From the NCBI GenBank assembly GCA_009911065.1, contig QXWR01000049.1, positions 1-32,516 of the forward strand: a stretch of 32,516 nt of DNA, written 5' to 3'. Positions 32,479-32,516 of the stretch are shown one piece after another. Position numbers and translations under genes: made by a program. The notes below the pieces were generated by a model that did no database searches, was not told the DNA's origin, and saw only the letters and a program-made list of their open reading frames with translations. This stretch comes from Clostridiaceae bacterium. GTDB lineage: Bacteria > Bacillota > Clostridia > Lachnospirales > Lachnospiraceae. Position 1 is the first letter of the stretch. Every line of letters begins with the position of its first letter.

Positions 32479-32516
32479 GGTTAAGCCCTCGACCTATTAG
32501 TAACAGTCAGCTACAC
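32479..32516 (-). rRNA. 23S ribosomal RNA, 3' end (partial)
   Basis: The minus strand reads the conserved Firmicutes 23S tail, GTGTAGCTGACTGTTACTAA followed by TAGGTCGAGGGCTTAACC. Only the last 38 or so nt are in the window; the gene continues to the right. The exact 3' end is uncertain by a few bases. Confidence 0.9.

Noticed and set aside
32383..32480. 5S rRNA after 23S
   Set aside because: The interval is too short and lacks the CGAAC and ACACC-type conserved 5S segments.

Overview
This window looks like a chromosomal segment of a low-to-mid GC anaerobic Firmicute, most likely a Lachnospiraceae member. The signs are a full bacterial V-type ATPase operon in place of an F-type one, an NADP-type glutamate dehydrogenase of the clostridial length, meso-diaminopimelate dehydrogenase, a TIGR01906 membrane protein beside a D,D-carboxypeptidase, strong AGGAGG ribosome binding sites and TTGACA/TATAAT promoters. 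The species cannot be fixed from the sequence alone.

Layout. 1-1010: terminators and two small minus-strand genes of poorly characterised families: a DUF3788 protein lacking its N-terminus and a frameshifted YdeI/OmpD-associated protein. 1246-8546: a plus-strand accessory cassette with its own promoter. It holds a 2037-residue protein with a C-terminal STAND/AAA-type ATPase and a 14-copy 13-residue repeat, followed 1 nt later by a 357-residue protein ending in a HEPN-like RNxxAH motif. This is the best candidate for an undescribed, possibly defence-type, system. 8607-12429: cell-envelope genes (D,D-carboxypeptidase, TIGR01906 membrane protein, TRIC/UPF0126 channel-like protein, PAP2 phosphatase). 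12445-21077: nine-gene V-type ATPase operon on the minus strand in the order H-C-I-K-F-E-A-B-D. 21078-21639: a long non-coding stretch ending in a strongly palindromic, multi-hairpin element. 21639-26280: a membrane-anchored DUF4145/SH3 protein, trmB with a possible coupled mini-ORF, an unnamed 48-residue ORF, thioredoxin, tRNA-Lys(CTT), gdhA and an HPr-like protein lacking the phosphocarrier histidine. 26366-31974: an ABC-F ATPase with a degenerate second nucleotide site, ddh, aat coupled to a DUF362 protein, and a secreted triple-PepSY protein. 32092-32516: the distal end of an rRNA operon read leftward: 3' end of 23S rRNA, tRNA-Asn, tRNA-Glu, tRNA-Cys and a terminator, with no 5S gene in between.

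How the genes fit together. The nine ATPase genes encode the V1 and Vo sectors of one machine and are packed with short gaps or overlaps, so they are probably one transcript. DUF362 and aat are two nucleotides apart and probably co-translated. The 2037/357-residue pair is coupled through a ribosome binding site inside the end of the first gene. Most other genes carry individual promoters and terminators. Several convergent pairs share one bidirectional hairpin, for example PAP2/atpD and HPr-like/ABC-F.
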